Assembly (NCBI GenBank): GCA_015075405.1
Contig: JABTUK010000001.1
Coordinates: 1,364,001 to 1,428,000 of the forward strand
Direction: 5' to 3'
DNA length: 64,000 nt
Source of the DNA: Anaerolineales bacterium
GTDB taxonomy: Bacteria > Chloroflexota > Anaerolineae > 4572-78 > J111
A program made the position numbers and the translations under genes. The notes beneath the pieces were generated by a model. The model saw nothing but the letters and a program-made list of their open reading frames with translations, had not been told where the DNA came from and searched no databases. Shown piece after piece: positions 20,601-29,290 of the stretch; the first letter of the stretch is position 1, and each line of letters starts with the position of its first letter.

Positions 20601-23600
20601 CAGTTTCCGTTTCAACGGGTTCAGCCGCCGATATGGGTAACTCGCTCAGCCACGAGGGCATTTCGAGTTCGGCTTCTGTTTCAACCGTTTCCGTAGCGGG
20701 TGCTTCGGGTAACTCGCTCAACCACGACGGTGCTTCCGGCTCTGCTTCTACCACTTCGCCACGGGTTTCAACCGGGGAAGCCTGCGGTAATTCACTCAGC
20801 CAGGCCGGCATTTCGAGTTCAGCTTCAGTCTCGGCCTCACCGGTTTCGACTGCCGGTGTTTCGGATAGCTCGCTCATCCAGGATGGCATTTCGAGTTCGG
20901 CTTCAGCTTCGATTGCTTCACCAGCTTCGGCAGTCGGTGTTCCGGGCAGTTCACTTAGCCAGGAAGGCATTTCGAGTTCGGCTTCAGCTTCGACTGCTTC
21001 GCCAGCGGTTTCAGCCGGGGAAACCTGTGGAAATTCACTCAGCCAAGCCGGTATTTCCAACTCGGCTTCGACTTCAGCTTCCACCGCTTCGCCGGGGGTT
21101 TCAGCCGAGGAAGCTTGAGGCAATTCACCCAACCAGGAAGGCATTTCCAGCTCGGCCTCAGCAGTCGGTGCTTCGGGTAATTCGCTCAGCCAAGAGGGTG
21201 CTTCTGGTTCCGCTTCACCTTCGACTTCGAGAGTAATGGCTTCTGTGCCGGGTGCTTCGGGTAACTCGCTCAACCACGCCGGCATTTCGAGGTCGGCCTC
21301 AATTTCTTCCTCGACTGTTTCGGCTTCTGGTATTTGTGACAGTTCCGCCAGCCAGTCCGGTGTTCCTGTTGCGGCTACCGCTTCACTCGTCTCAGCCGTT
21401 TCTGAGAGACCCACCCCAGTTAACCATGAGGGTATTTCAACCTCTGTTTCAGCCCCGACCGTTTCTGAGGTGGTTTCAGCCTCAGCCGCTTGCGGTAACT
21501 CACTCAACCAGGCAGGGGTTTCGAGGTCAGCTGCGAGGGCTGCCGCCTCTGCTTCAGGTGTGGTCGCTCCGGGTAACTCGGTGAGCCAGGAAGGCAGCTC
21601 AAGGTCAGACTCAGCTTCCATCCCGGCATCTGCGGCTGTGGTTTCAAGAACAGACATTTCGGGCAACTCGCTCAACCAGTCCGGCGTTTCGAGTTCCCCT
21701 TCCACATCCACCATGCCACCTTCTGGCATTTCGGGCAACTCAGCCAGCCAGTCAGGCGTCTCTTCTTCAGGTGTGGGTTCAGCCGCCTCGCTTGTTTCGG
21801 GGACGACTGCCCCAATCACTGCCCCTGCCGCGACACCCGTGAGCCAGGCAGGTATTTCCAGTTCCGTGTCCTCTGGCCCGGTTTCCGCCACTGTTTCCGG
21901 TAACTCACTCAACCAGGACGGTGTTTCAAGGTCTTCGGTCGTTTCAGCCAGGTCCACCGGGGCAATTTCAGCCTCAGATGGAGGCCGTAAATCGGCCAGC
22001 CACGAAGGGATAGCCGGTTCGATTTCCTCAGCCAAATCGGGCTGACCTGACTCACTTTCCATCGTTGGGGATACCTCGGCCAGCCATGATGGTGCTTCTT
22101 CGGTTTCGCCGGTCGCCGGTTCACTTTCAGGCGTTTCAGGCAAGCCACGCAGCCAGTCGGGTGTTTCGAGTAGGGTTTCAGCAGTCCCCTCAGCGGGTTC
22201 GACCGGCGCTGTTGAAAATTGGCTCAGCCAGGCCGGAATTTCTTCTTCCGCTTCGGTTTCATCTGTCGCGGCCACCGCGCTGGGCGCAAGTTCAGCCTCG
22301 CTTACCGGGGGCAGTTCGGCCAACCAATCAAGCTCAACTTGTTCCGCTTCGGTCACAGAGGGCAGCCCCACTTCTAGCGCCTCGGTTTCTGGGGTTGGGG
22401 CCATGCTTGTCAACCAGGAGGGCAGTTCGGTCTCAACTTCCGCCCCGGCCTCTGTGGTTGCCTCTTCAGCCAGCGGCAAATCTTCCAGCCAGCCTGGAGC
22501 TTCTTCTTCCATATCTGGGGCCGACTCTTCGCGCAAGTCGGCCAGCCAGGAAAGACCTTCCGGTTCAGGTTCGATGCTGGCCGCCGAGGGTGTCACAGCC
22601 GCCGTTTCCGCCTCAGCCGCGGCTGGTTGGGACAGATCAGTGAGCCAGGGGGGCGCTTCGAGTTCGCTTTCGGTGGTGGCTTCGTCAACCCAGGCCGGTG
22701 TGGAAGGTTTACTTAAGCCGGAAAGCCAGGCCGGCATCTCTTCGTTGTCGGTTGTCTCGGCGGGGGGTACAGTTTCGCTCAGGCCAGGCCACTGGGCCAG
22801 CCAAGGTGGCGTGTCTTCTTCACCTTCACCCGGTTCGACTGGCTGCGCTTCAGAGGATTCCGGTTCGGCCGTTTCTAATAAATTCATCAACCAGTCGGGT
22901 GTTTCCAGCGATTCTTCCGTTTCAGCCTCAGTCTCAAAGGTGGGCGGGACAGGCGTAAACGCGGTTGCCGGCTCTGTCGCTGTCTCACGCAGCCAATCGG
23001 GTGTTTCGAGGTCTGCGGCGGGAACATCGGTGAGCCAGGGGAGGGTTTCCAAATCGGCTTCAACGGGTTCAGTGGCGGGAGGGGATGAAGTTTCGGACGC
23101 CGCCGGTTCGGTTGACGCGCTGAACCAGTCCGGCATCTCCAATTCAGGTGACTCACTTTGGTTGGCGAGCGCAGTTCCCGGTAGATCGGTCAGCCAGGAG
23201 GGAATTTCGTCGTCGGCTGCGGCTTCCACACTGGCCGCAGGAGGTTCCTTCTCTCCGGTTTGAGCCGGCCAGTCGGCCAGCCAATCCAACATCTCCGGTT
23301 CTGCTGCGGCGGAAGGGGGTTCAGCCGGAAAAGCGGCGCTTTGCGGGGGGGCGTCCTGCGTAAACCAGCCTAGCCGTTCCATCAGCCCTGAGTCATCCTC
23401 AGCCGGACTCTCCTCCAAGGGCCAATCCTCTGCCGCCGGAGTTTCGGTAACATCCTGGCTGAGCCGGGATAACTCAGCCATCCAGTCGGGCGTCTCGTCT
23501 GCTTCGCCCGGCAAATCGCTCAACCAATTAGATGATGCTGTGGTTGGACCGGTTTCAGTCATCCAGGCCGGCGCTTCGGTTGCGGGAGGGCTAATTGATA

Positions 23601-25569
23601 CGTCGCTCAACCATTCAGGCGTTTCGTCAAGGGGCAACTGGCTTATTTCTTCTGGGGCCGGTTCAACAGGAGCCGGGGGTGTTTCGGGAGCGGGTTTGGC
23701 CATGCTGCTCAAGCGTGACAGGGGCCTGGGCGTCGCCGCAGCCGGCGGCTCGGCTTTAGCCTCGGCGTCGGAAGGCAGCAGCGACTTGGCCCAATCCGGT
23801 AAATCTGAACTGGCTATTTTGGCAGCGCCGGCTCCCGGAGGAACCAGGTCGGCGGCCCAATCAGGCAGGGCCGGCGAGACCGAACTCGTTTCTGCCTCCG
23901 CCGGAACCAGACCAGCCGCCCAATCAGGCAAGGGTGACTCCGCCGGAACTTCTGGCTGGGGCGAAAGGCGCTTGAGTGGTTTCAAACTCCTGATTGTGGG
24001 AGCAGGGGGTGATGGCTCAGCCGGTGGAGGTGGTTCAGGGGCCGCAGGCATGGAAGGAGGAGGGACCGTTTCAGCGAGCCAGGGCGGCGTCTCTTCGGCA
24101 GTATCGTCTAGCCAAGCCTCTGTGGGCTGGTTGGCGTCGTATGTTTCGCCGCCCACGCTTTCCAGGCTCGTCAGCCAGTCGGGGGGCGTTTCCGAAGTAT
24201 CACTCTCCGCCAGCCAATCAGGAGTGGCGTTTTGGTCCAATTCCTCTAGCCAGGCAGAGCCGGTTTCAGCCGGGGGGGAGGAAACTTCTGCGGTGGAGTC
24301 AAACAACCAGTCAGTATAATCCTGGACTGGGGGCTGCGCTTCAGTTTGGGCTGGTGGGGCCGGTTCACCCTCAAATAGCCAATCCAAGGAGGGCAGGTCC
24401 TGGCCCTGGGCAAACCAACTCTCATTTTCCTGGGCAGCCGGTCCGGGCTTTGCTTCCGTTTCCACCCGATCCGGTGTGCCGCGAGTAATCCAATCGGGCG
24501 CATCCCAGGTTGAGGCTGCCGGCGGCGCTTCACCGGTTTCAGCCGGGGCAGAAATGCTGGCTATCCAATCGGGCACAGCTATGTCCGGCTCGCTCGTCTC
24601 AACTTGATCTGGCTCTGAGGGAGCAACAAGACCTTCCAGCCAATCGGGAACTTCGACCCCGTAGGCTGTTTCTTCGGTGGGTGGGAGAGGGGCTGGTTGG
24701 ACTGATACTGGGGCTTGGGGCGAAGCTGGGCTACGATCAGAGAGGTCAGCCAGCCAATCAGGGCCTTCTTGTTCAGCCGGCAAAAGCGAGGGCGATGGCG
24801 CTGCCGCAGAGGTTGAGGGTGTTTCCAGGGCAGCCGTCAGCCAGTCGGGTACTTCCAAATCGCCGCTGCCGGGCGGGGTAGCGGGCAGGGGGGCGGTGGA
24901 TGGGGGCGGTGGACTACTGGAGGGTGTCGGAATTTCCAACGCTTCAGCCAGCCAGTCCGGAGCCTCTTCAACTCGGGTGGGCGAAGCCGGAGGCGGGGGG
25001 GGCGTAGCGGCGTCGGGTGGCAGCATCTCCGTCAGCCAATCGGGCGCTTCTTCTGCAAACGTTGGCTCCGCTCCCGGTGAATAGGAACTGTAGCCGGTCT
25101 CGACTTGAGATGCAGGCGGCAGAACGTCATTGATCCAATCGGGCGCTTCATTAGCAGCGGAATACGGGGATGGAACGTCCTGATAGTCCCCCTGGCCTGT
25201 CCCTAAATTGGCTAAAAAGTCATCTATAGGCGGCGGTTCGGGTTCGTCGTAGCTGCCCCATTCGACTGAGGTAGCCGACCTCTCCGGCGAATAGGTGGAA
25301 ACGCCCTCTTCGGCCATTTGATCCAACAAGGCGGTCAAGCCGCCTGTTGGCTGGAGCTTTCTGGTGACCAGTGTTTCCGCTTCGGGTTCACCCTCGCCCA
25401 GGCCGACTAATGGGCCTTCTCGTTCGCCATATTTGGTCAAAAGGCGTTTGAGCCAGGGAGGCACCTGCTCGACCAGATTCTGGGGGGTCGGTTTGGGCAA
25501 CGCGCCTGACTTGCTTAGCCGTCTCAAACCGCCGCTTTGGCCTGGTTTTTTCTCTTCATTTGGACTCAT
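17584..25569 (-). CDS. giant acidic protein with over 70 Pro-x-Trp-Leu repeats
   Basis: 2661 residues. Residues 1 to about 2290 are a low-complexity acidic chain in which a short motif of the type (E)(M/T/I/A)P(S/A/D)WL(S/T)(E/D/G)L recurs more than 70 times at spacings of about 20-40 residues, separated by Glu/Ala/Pro/Thr linkers. Four motifs carry an extra Gly/Ala-rich hydrophobic stretch (near residues 1238, 1684, 1896 and 2034), showing higher-order duplication. A TM helix follows at about 2355-2377, then a folded extracytoplasmic-type domain (about 2380-2625; VALVSFDY, RLIFMSLEPEG, DVVITLSDNP) and a final helix (about 2630-2650). The Trp-Leu motifs are probably docking peptides for a repeated partner. 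The last residues VNSDQ and the stop are encoded by repeat array DNA. Confidence 0.85.
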   Translation of the reverse strand: MSPNEEKKPGQSGGLRRLSKSGALPKPTPQNLVEQVPPWLKRLLTKYGEREGPLVGLGEGEPEAETLVTRKLQPTGGLTALLDQMAEEGVSTYSPERSATSVEWGSYDEPEPPPIDDFLANLGTGQGDYQDVPSPYSAANEAPDWINDVLPPASQVETGYSSYSPGAEPTFAEEAPDWLTEMLPPDAATPPPPPASPTRVEEAPDWLAEALEIPTPSSSPPPPSTAPLPATPPGSGDLEVPDWLTAALETPSTSAAAPSPSLLPAEQEGPDWLADLSDRSPASPQAPVSVQPAPLPPTEETAYGVEVPDWLEGLVAPSEPDQVETSEPDIAVPDWIASISAPAETGEAPPAASTWDAPDWITRGTPDRVETEAKPGPAAQENESWFAQGQDLPSLDWLFEGEPAPPAQTEAQPPVQDYTDWLFDSTAEVSSPPAETGSAWLEELDQNATPDWLAESDTSETPPDWLTSLESVGGETYDANQPTEAWLDDTAEETPPWLAETVPPPSMPAAPEPPPPAEPSPPAPTIRSLKPLKRLSPQPEVPAESPLPDWAAGLVPAEAETSSVSPALPDWAADLVPPGAGAAKIASSDLPDWAKSLLPSDAEAKAEPPAAATPRPLSRLSSMAKPAPETPPAPVEPAPEEISQLPLDETPEWLSDVSISPPATEAPAWMTETGPTTASSNWLSDLPGEADETPDWMAELSRLSQDVTETPAAEDWPLEESPAEDDSGLMERLGWFTQDAPPQSAAFPAEPPSAAAEPEMLDWLADWPAQTGEKEPPAASVEAAADDEIPSWLTDLPGTALANQSESPELEMPDWFSASTEPAASETSSPPATEPVEADLETLPWLTDVPAADLETPDWLRETATEPATAFTPVPPTFETEAETEESLETPDWLMNLLETAEPESSEAQPVEPGEGEEDTPPWLAQWPGLSETVPPAETTDNEEMPAWLSGLSKPSTPAWVDEATTESELEAPPWLTDLSQPAAAEAETAAVTPSAASIEPEPEGLSWLADLREESAPDMEEEAPGWLEDLPLAEEATTEAGAEVETELPSWLTSMAPTPETEALEVGLPSVTEAEQVELDWLAELPPVSEAELAPSAVAATDETEAEEEIPAWLSQFSTAPVEPAEGTAETLLETPDWLRGLPETPESEPATGETEEAPSWLAEVSPTMESESGQPDLAEEIEPAIPSWLADLRPPSEAEIAPVDLAETTEDLETPSWLSELPETVAETGPEDTELEIPAWLTGVAAGAVIGAVVPETSEAAEPTPEEETPDWLAELPEMPEGGMVDVEGELETPDWLSELPEMSVLETTAADAGMEAESDLELPSWLTELPGATTPEAEAAALAADLETPAWLSELPQAAEAETTSETVGAETEVEIPSWLTGVGLSETAETSEAVAATGTPDWLAELSQIPEAETVEEEIEADLEMPAWLSELPEAPGTEAITLEVEGEAEPEAPSWLSELPEAPTAEAELEMPSWLGELPQASSAETPGEAVEAEVEAELEIPAWLSEFPQVSPAETAGEAVEAEAELEMPSWLSELPGTPTAEAGEAIEAEAELEMPSWMSELSETPAVETGEAETEAELEMPAWLSELPQASPVETRGEVVEAEPEAPSWLSELPEAPATETVETEAELEMPSWLSELPISAAEPVETETELEMPAWLSESSAAPVAEAEPETEEELVIPSWLTGVATGAALGAVAAETSEAAEPELAEETPDWLAELTPAPESRVVATETEAELEMPSWVSELPAAETETVAEEAETDLETPEWLSELPETTPTETTAETDLEAPDWLSEIEPATETATEPIEAEAELEMPTWLSDLPQVAESETETTLEAETDLVMPSWLTGLREAPASEMEAADAEAETDLDTPAGPGELPETPADEVEAEKQEELVIPAWLTGMVGAATGAAAVEAAEVFEPVEETPATETTIEEAEIEGELEIPAWLRQLPGEPTFATEIPEGESDEAEAELEMPAWLSELPSLAEAEPTSASPVETEAELEMPVQEVEGPAEVVEEVEAFEQPQGEGEEELEIPPWLAGIAAATGAVATTLEPAAVESSPSEVAEFEAPDWSASETISIEEESEEVPAWLADLSTEELKLPSWLSDTPEFATAPAAEAAEAEVEVTAPAEQVAPVEEAAPVDLTAETAEDELPPESDWLAGLAAATAAVQAALPSEKVEESDFLTSEEEPELPDWLTDSPKTAVTSPAAAPAFETLLEDQVEAEPPAPDWLTDSTQVSTPLPGPALTGEPKASPTERMSDWLRGLQPSEETLAEEDNKIAETTGVLAGLGPLLPAEKIALPTPLLDSQATASTAQGDAMLEAARHFYAIATQAPQPVALPEALPPRASMLGNIVRGGLYLLFIILVALPLIPGLQKVTDPASGQKVAWTEPAGALSEVLDKQRRELISVQLGVIDLQQPDSVALVSFDYTTATQGEMQPLAEAIIGRLRGQGMRLIFMSLEPEGTALAQHTIEAVLAERGETYGAEMVNLGYVPGQIAGIRELVTGRKQLAGLADVKEGLTFAAPERSAWSQINNLGQVDVVITLSDNPATARWWIEQMAAATPPDDGERYLLAATSATADPFVRPYLDTQQLDGLISGINGAAAIEAGRKNFGPARQMLDSQGIAHLLIVILIALGTMFGWMPPAEPKAKAEEVNSDQ

Positions 25570-25580
25570 TTAAAACATTC

Positions 25581-26225
25581 CTAATCCGTATAAGGGCGAT
25601 CCGCTCCAATCAGCACCCGCAGGCCGGTGGCGATCACCCCCAGGGCTACCCCCAACAGGATACCCCTGACGCCGGCCAGAGTCGGCACGTTGAGAATCCA
25701 ATCTTTGATAACCGGAAATTCCGGCCAGAGATAGATACTCACCGGCACCTGGCCCAGCAGCACAATCAAAGCAAATAACACAAAAAAGAACGTTTCCATA
25801 TTGCGCACTCTGAAAGCGCGAAAGGCGGCGGTGGCGATAAATAGGGCCAGCAGGGCAAACAGGGTTGCTTCCAGAGGCTGCAAGATGTAATTAAAAATAA
25901 ATTGGCCGTTGGCCGACAGCGGCCCGCCTATTCCAAGCGCCAGTGTGCCGAACAAAGAAATCAACAGCACGATGCTGTACACCGCGCCGGGTTTTTGGGT
26001 GCGAATCCGGCTCCAATGGACGCTGACCACATTGGCAAACCCCAAAAACAGGGCAAAGGCGGTGATGATGGCGGCCCAACTGACCAAAAAATAGCCGACG
26101 CCATTAATGGCCTGGGCCAGCCCACCGCCCCCGCCCCAGGCCGTGACAAAAACATCGGCCAGCACAAAGAGACCCACCACGATGGCCACAACCGTTGCTA
26201 AAACCCGTCCGCTACGAAGTATCAT
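25581..26225 (-). CDS. six-TM membrane protein, unknown
   Basis: 214 residues with about six helices, starting with a signal-anchor-like MILRSGRVLATVVAIVVGLFVL. A Gly-rich loop AWGGGGGLAQAING follows helix 1. No family recognised. It sits one base after the DUF6754 stop and 11 bp before the giant gene, so translation is tightly linked to both. Confidence 0.65.
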   Translation of the reverse strand: MILRSGRVLATVVAIVVGLFVLADVFVTAWGGGGGLAQAINGVGYFLVSWAAIITAFALFLGFANVVSVHWSRIRTQKPGAVYSIVLLISLFGTLALGIGGPLSANGQFIFNYILQPLEATLFALLALFIATAAFRAFRVRNMETFFFVLFALIVLLGQVPVSIYLWPEFPVIKDWILNVPTLAGVRGILLGVALGVIATGLRVLIGADRPYTD

Positions 26226-26226
26226 A

Positions 26227-26976
26227 TCAACTCACCGAAGCGATGACAATTCCAGCCAACATAAATAAGGCGACCAGCCAGCGCATCAAATCCTGGGCGG
26301 CCAGACTGCCCAGGTGAGCCGGGCGTTTTTGCAAATAAGCGCCGGCCGCATAAATTTCTTCACCCAGCAGGGTTTCCTGGGCCGAGGCGTAAATAAAAGG
26401 CAGGGTATTAGGATTGCTGGTCCCACCGATGTGAGCCATACCCTGCCGGGCGGCGGTTTCACCCATCAGCAAATATTCGTCGCCAAAGCTGCCCACCATC
26501 ACATTGGCCTCAACCTGGTCAATGTTGAGGATGTTCATCACCCCGGCGGCATAGGCGGCCGGTTGAGGGGCAATCCAGCGAATGTGGCGATAAGCCTCTT
26601 CGGCCCGGTCGCTGTCGCCGGCATGGGCGGCGCGCAGGGTGTTCTGGGCAAAGAGCATCACCGTTGGGTCGGCCATCGAAATGGTGGGCGAAACTCCGGT
26701 GGCGGCGGCTTGCTCGGCCAGGTAATCCAGCACAGCCAGCCCGGCCAAACTATCGGCCGTAGTTTCGTTGACCAGACTGCCCACGCCCAGCGACAGGTGC
26801 AGGTCTCGCCCGGCTTCGATGGCTCGACCAGGCAGCCCTTGCAGCGTGTCAAAGGCCCGAATCCGGCGCAGCAGGGGTATCCGGCCGCTGCGCACACGCA
26901 GGGTGAAGATGTAGATAGCCGCTACAAAAACGATCAAAATAACAATGGCCCCTCGCACGAGAAATTCTGGCGTCAC
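26227..26976 (-). CDS. DUF6754 membrane protein
   Basis: 249 residues. An N-terminal helix (about 8-26) leads to a cytosolic domain and a C-terminal helix (about 228-247). Family-like segments are GSLVNETTADSLAGLAVLDYL, MVGSFGDEYLLMGETAARQG and GGTSNPNTLPFIYASAQETLLGEEIYAAGAYL. From memory these match DUF6754, known mainly from Chloroflexota and of unknown function. Its start overlaps the upstream stop by 4 bp (ATGA). Confidence 0.75.
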   Translation of the reverse strand: MTPEFLVRGAIVILIVFVAAIYIFTLRVRSGRIPLLRRIRAFDTLQGLPGRAIEAGRDLHLSLGVGSLVNETTADSLAGLAVLDYLAEQAAATGVSPTISMADPTVMLFAQNTLRAAHAGDSDRAEEAYRHIRWIAPQPAAYAAGVMNILNIDQVEANVMVGSFGDEYLLMGETAARQGMAHIGGTSNPNTLPFIYASAQETLLGEEIYAAGAYLQKRPAHLGSLAAQDLMRWLVALFMLAGIVIASVS

Positions 26977-27266
26977 GGGCGGGTCTCCTTGTTGAGTCTA
27001 GCGGGCAGCTCAGGTTGGGGGGTAGAGGCTTGTTCGAGTCGGGCAATCAGTTGGTCCAATTGAGCCGGGTCGGCCAGCAGGTCTATCAGGTTTTGTGTAA
27101 AGGGGGAGGGGACAAATAGATTGAGGGAAGGCTGCGCGACTAATAAAAATTGGCTGCCGATAAAGGCCAGCGGCTTGTGGGCTTCCAATAGCAAAATCGC
27201 CGGGCCGGCCAGGCCGAGGTGGGTTAACTTTTGGGCCACTTTTTCCACAAAGGTTAGTTGATCCAC
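26973..27266 (-). CDS. small uncharacterised protein
   Basis: 97 residues. A hydrophobic, weakly amphipathic middle (LAGPAILLLEAHKPLAFIGSQFLLVAQPSL) is followed by a polar tail. Overlap with DUF6754 and the 12-bp gap to the HEAT gene place it firmly in the operon. No family recognised. Confidence 0.65.
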   Translation of the reverse strand: MDQLTFVEKVAQKLTHLGLAGPAILLLEAHKPLAFIGSQFLLVAQPSLNLFVPSPFTQNLIDLLADPAQLDQLIARLEQASTPQPELPARLNKETRP

Positions 27267-27278
27267 ACCAGCGCCTCT

Positions 27279-28124
27279 TTATTGTTTGAACCGCTTGCCC
27301 AAGCCCAACACCAGTTGCCGCCAGCGCGGCTGAGTCAGAACTGCAATGGCTTCACTGGCCGCCGCAGCCACAGCCCCGTTCAGGCTGTTATCGTCGAGCA
27401 ACGGGGTGATGTCGGCTACCACTTCGGGCCGGCCAATACGCCCCAAAGCCCAGGCCGCATTGCGCCGCACTTGCGGGTCAGGGTCGGTTAAGGAAATTTT
27501 TAAGGCCGGCAGCGCCGTTTCAGCCCGCAGCGCGCCCAGGGCGTAGGCCGCGCTGCGCCGGACAATCACCGCTTTATCTTTCAAGCAGCCGGTCAGGCTG
27601 GCGGCCGCGCGGGCGTCGCGCAAGTGACCCAGCCCGCTGGCCGCCGCTCGCCGCACCCAGGGATCACTGTCTTTAAGCGCGGCAATCAGCAGGGGCACGG
27701 CTTTAACCTGTCCTTGCTTACCCAAGGCTTCGGCGGCGCTTTGCCGTAAGCGGGCGTCGCCGCTGGACAGTGATTTGGCCAGGTAGTCCTGAGCTTCCGC
27801 CGACTTTTTTTCGGCCAGCCCATCAATGGCCGCCGCGCACATCCGCTCTGTTTTGAGTTCTGCCCCGCCGGGCGTAAACTCCACAGGTGGGGCGGGATAA
27901 TTTTTTAACAGCTCGACCAGCTTTTGCCGGCCGCCGGCCTGCTCGGCCAGGGCCAGCCCGGCCTGCCAGCGGACAAAGGCGTGCTCATCGGCTAAGGCCT
28001 GGGTCAGCGTGGCTAATGTCGCCGGGTCGGCCACTTTTGAGGCTGGGGCGCGGTTGAATTGGGCCAGCGCCCGCCAGCGCTCCGTCGCCGATTCTGCTCG
28101 TAAGGCCGCCGCCAGTTCAGTCAT
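27279..28124 (-). CDS. HEAT-repeat protein
   Basis: 281 residues from MTELAAALRAESATERW; the ATG is preceded by GGGGGAG 8 nt away, whereas longer in-frame starts run into repeat DNA. About six HEAT/PBS-lyase-type repeats are visible (AVPLLIAALKDSDPWVRRAAASGLGHL; ALPALKISLTDPDPQVRRNAAWALGRI). This is a soluble protein-binding scaffold, and as first gene of the operon a candidate partner for the Trp-Leu motifs of the giant protein (inference). Confidence 0.82.
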   Translation of the reverse strand: MTELAAALRAESATERWRALAQFNRAPASKVADPATLATLTQALADEHAFVRWQAGLALAEQAGGRQKLVELLKNYPAPPVEFTPGGAELKTERMCAAAIDGLAEKKSAEAQDYLAKSLSSGDARLRQSAAEALGKQGQVKAVPLLIAALKDSDPWVRRAAASGLGHLRDARAAASLTGCLKDKAVIVRRSAAYALGALRAETALPALKISLTDPDPQVRRNAAWALGRIGRPEVVADITPLLDDNSLNGAVAAAASEAIAVLTQPRWRQLVLGLGKRFKQ

Positions 28125-28261
28125 GGCTACTGCTCCCCCTGACATGGGTATGATATGCCCATTATGTAAGGTAACAATAGTATACCACAGGAGGGATGCG
28201 CTGTAAAGTAGACATAAACACAATATATAGAAGAAGGCTGAGGCTATACCACAAGATATAG

Positions 28262-28378
28262 AATGAGTAGTGCGTGGTGCGTGGTGCGTTTGAAGGCATG
28301 ATGAGGCGATGAGGCGAGGACGCGACGCAAAGCGGTTCTGCGTTTCCTCGCGTCCTCGCCTCACGTGTCATCGCATCT
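28262..28378. repeat. two short-unit arrays between divergent genes
   Basis: Three GTGCGTG units (28265-28288), then an inverted repeat of GATGAGGCGA/TCCTCGCCTCA type units (28296-28378). The second family recurs at 30010-30063. Confidence 0.7.
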
Positions 28379-28402
28379 TTATTTTCAGAGGGGTTACTTT
28401 TC

Positions 28403-28801
28403 ATGCAAGTCGAACAAATCTTGGAAACCTGTTTGTATGTGGATGATTTGGAAGCGGCGGAGGAGTTTTATCGCCGGGTGTTGGGCCTGACCGCTTTTTC
28501 GCGGGTCAAGGGCCGGCACGTCTTTTTTCGCTGCGGCCAGGGGGTCTTTTTGCTGTTCAACCCGGCCCGCACCCGCCAGCCCGAAGGCGACCTGCCCGTG
28601 CCGACGCATGGAGCGCAGGGACCCGGCCACGTCTCCTTTGCCATGCCCCCGGCCGATATTCCGGCCTGGCGCGAGCACCTACGGCAGCAGGCCGTGCCCA
28701 TCGAGGCCGAAATTACCTGGCCTTCCGGGGGCTTCTCCCTCTACTTCCGCGACCCGGCGGGCAACAGCGTGGAACTCGCCACACCGCAGACGTGGGGGTG
28801 A
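28403..28801 (+). CDS. VOC family protein (glyoxalase/dioxygenase-like)
   Basis: 132 residues with the paired beta-alpha-beta-beta-beta layout. The first half is ILETCLYVDDLEAAEEFYRRVLGL; the second has GHVSFAMP and ends FRDPAGNSVELATP. His in GHVSFAM and Glu in NSVELA are likely metal ligands. VOC members isomerise, open epoxides or bind toxins; substrate unknown. A related but distinct VOC gene lies at 30086. Confidence 0.85.
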   Translation: MQVEQILETCLYVDDLEAAEEFYRRVLGLTAFSRVKGRHVFFRCGQGVFLLFNPARTRQPEGDLPVPTHGAQGPGHVSFAMPPADIPAWREHLRQQAVPIEAEITWPSGGFSLYFRDPAGNSVELATPQTWG

Positions 28802-29010
28802 GGGGTTTTGGTTAGTCTCGGTGGTGCTGTATCTCCGGCTAGTAGATTGGGTCGAAGAATGAGACCCAACCCAAATCTCTATCTTCCCAGCGGAACAGTC
28901 GTTGATCGGTTCCGCTTTTTTATTTACAGGTGCGGTTACCGCTCGTTGAGTGTAGCCGCTTGCCACAGATCATCAATATCCTGGCAGGTACAGATGCAAC
29001 ACCACCAGTT

Positions 29011-29285
29011 ACCAGTACGATGCAGCTAACCGGCTTGCCGCCGTCAATGGGCAGAGCTATACCCCCCAGCCCCCCCTCAGGGGGGGGGTGGGGGGCTACA
29101 ACCTGCTCACCACCTATACCTACGATGGGGCCGGCCGCCAGTTGACTACCACCGATACCCTGGGCCGGGTGACCCGCAACGAGTATGACGCCGCCGGGCG
29201 GCTGTTTAAGGTGACCGAAAACACCCTGGCCGGCCAGCCACAGAACTACCAGAACGAATATAACCTGATTACCAGCCGGGTTTGA
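29011..29285 (+). pseudogene. RHS-repeat fragment
   Basis: In-frame YQYDAANRLAAVNG, then TYTYDGAGRQLTTTDTLGRVTRNEYDAAGRLFKVTEN are classical RHS/YD repeats, but only about 90 residues remain, without start or toxin tip. Within it a C/G palindrome (about 29060-29092) is inserted in frame (TPQPPLRGGVGG). Debris of a large RHS gene. Confidence 0.8.
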
Positions 29286-29290
29286 TCAAG

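Noticed and set aside
18626..24881. Long open frames on the plus strand opposite the giant gene (for example 19694-21118, 18626-19552)
   Set aside because: They are Ser/Val/Gly-rich or Arg/Leu-rich shadows of the repetitive, biased codons of the minus-strand gene, without ribosome sites or family features.
17584..25569. Possible CRISPR array from regularly recurring similar DNA
   Set aside because: The repeats are codons of PxWL motifs in one open frame, are not identical, and no cas genes are near.
28125..28364. Longer HEAT protein starting at 28364
   Set aside because: The extension runs through repeat arrays; the ATG at 28124 has a ribosome site and a normal start.
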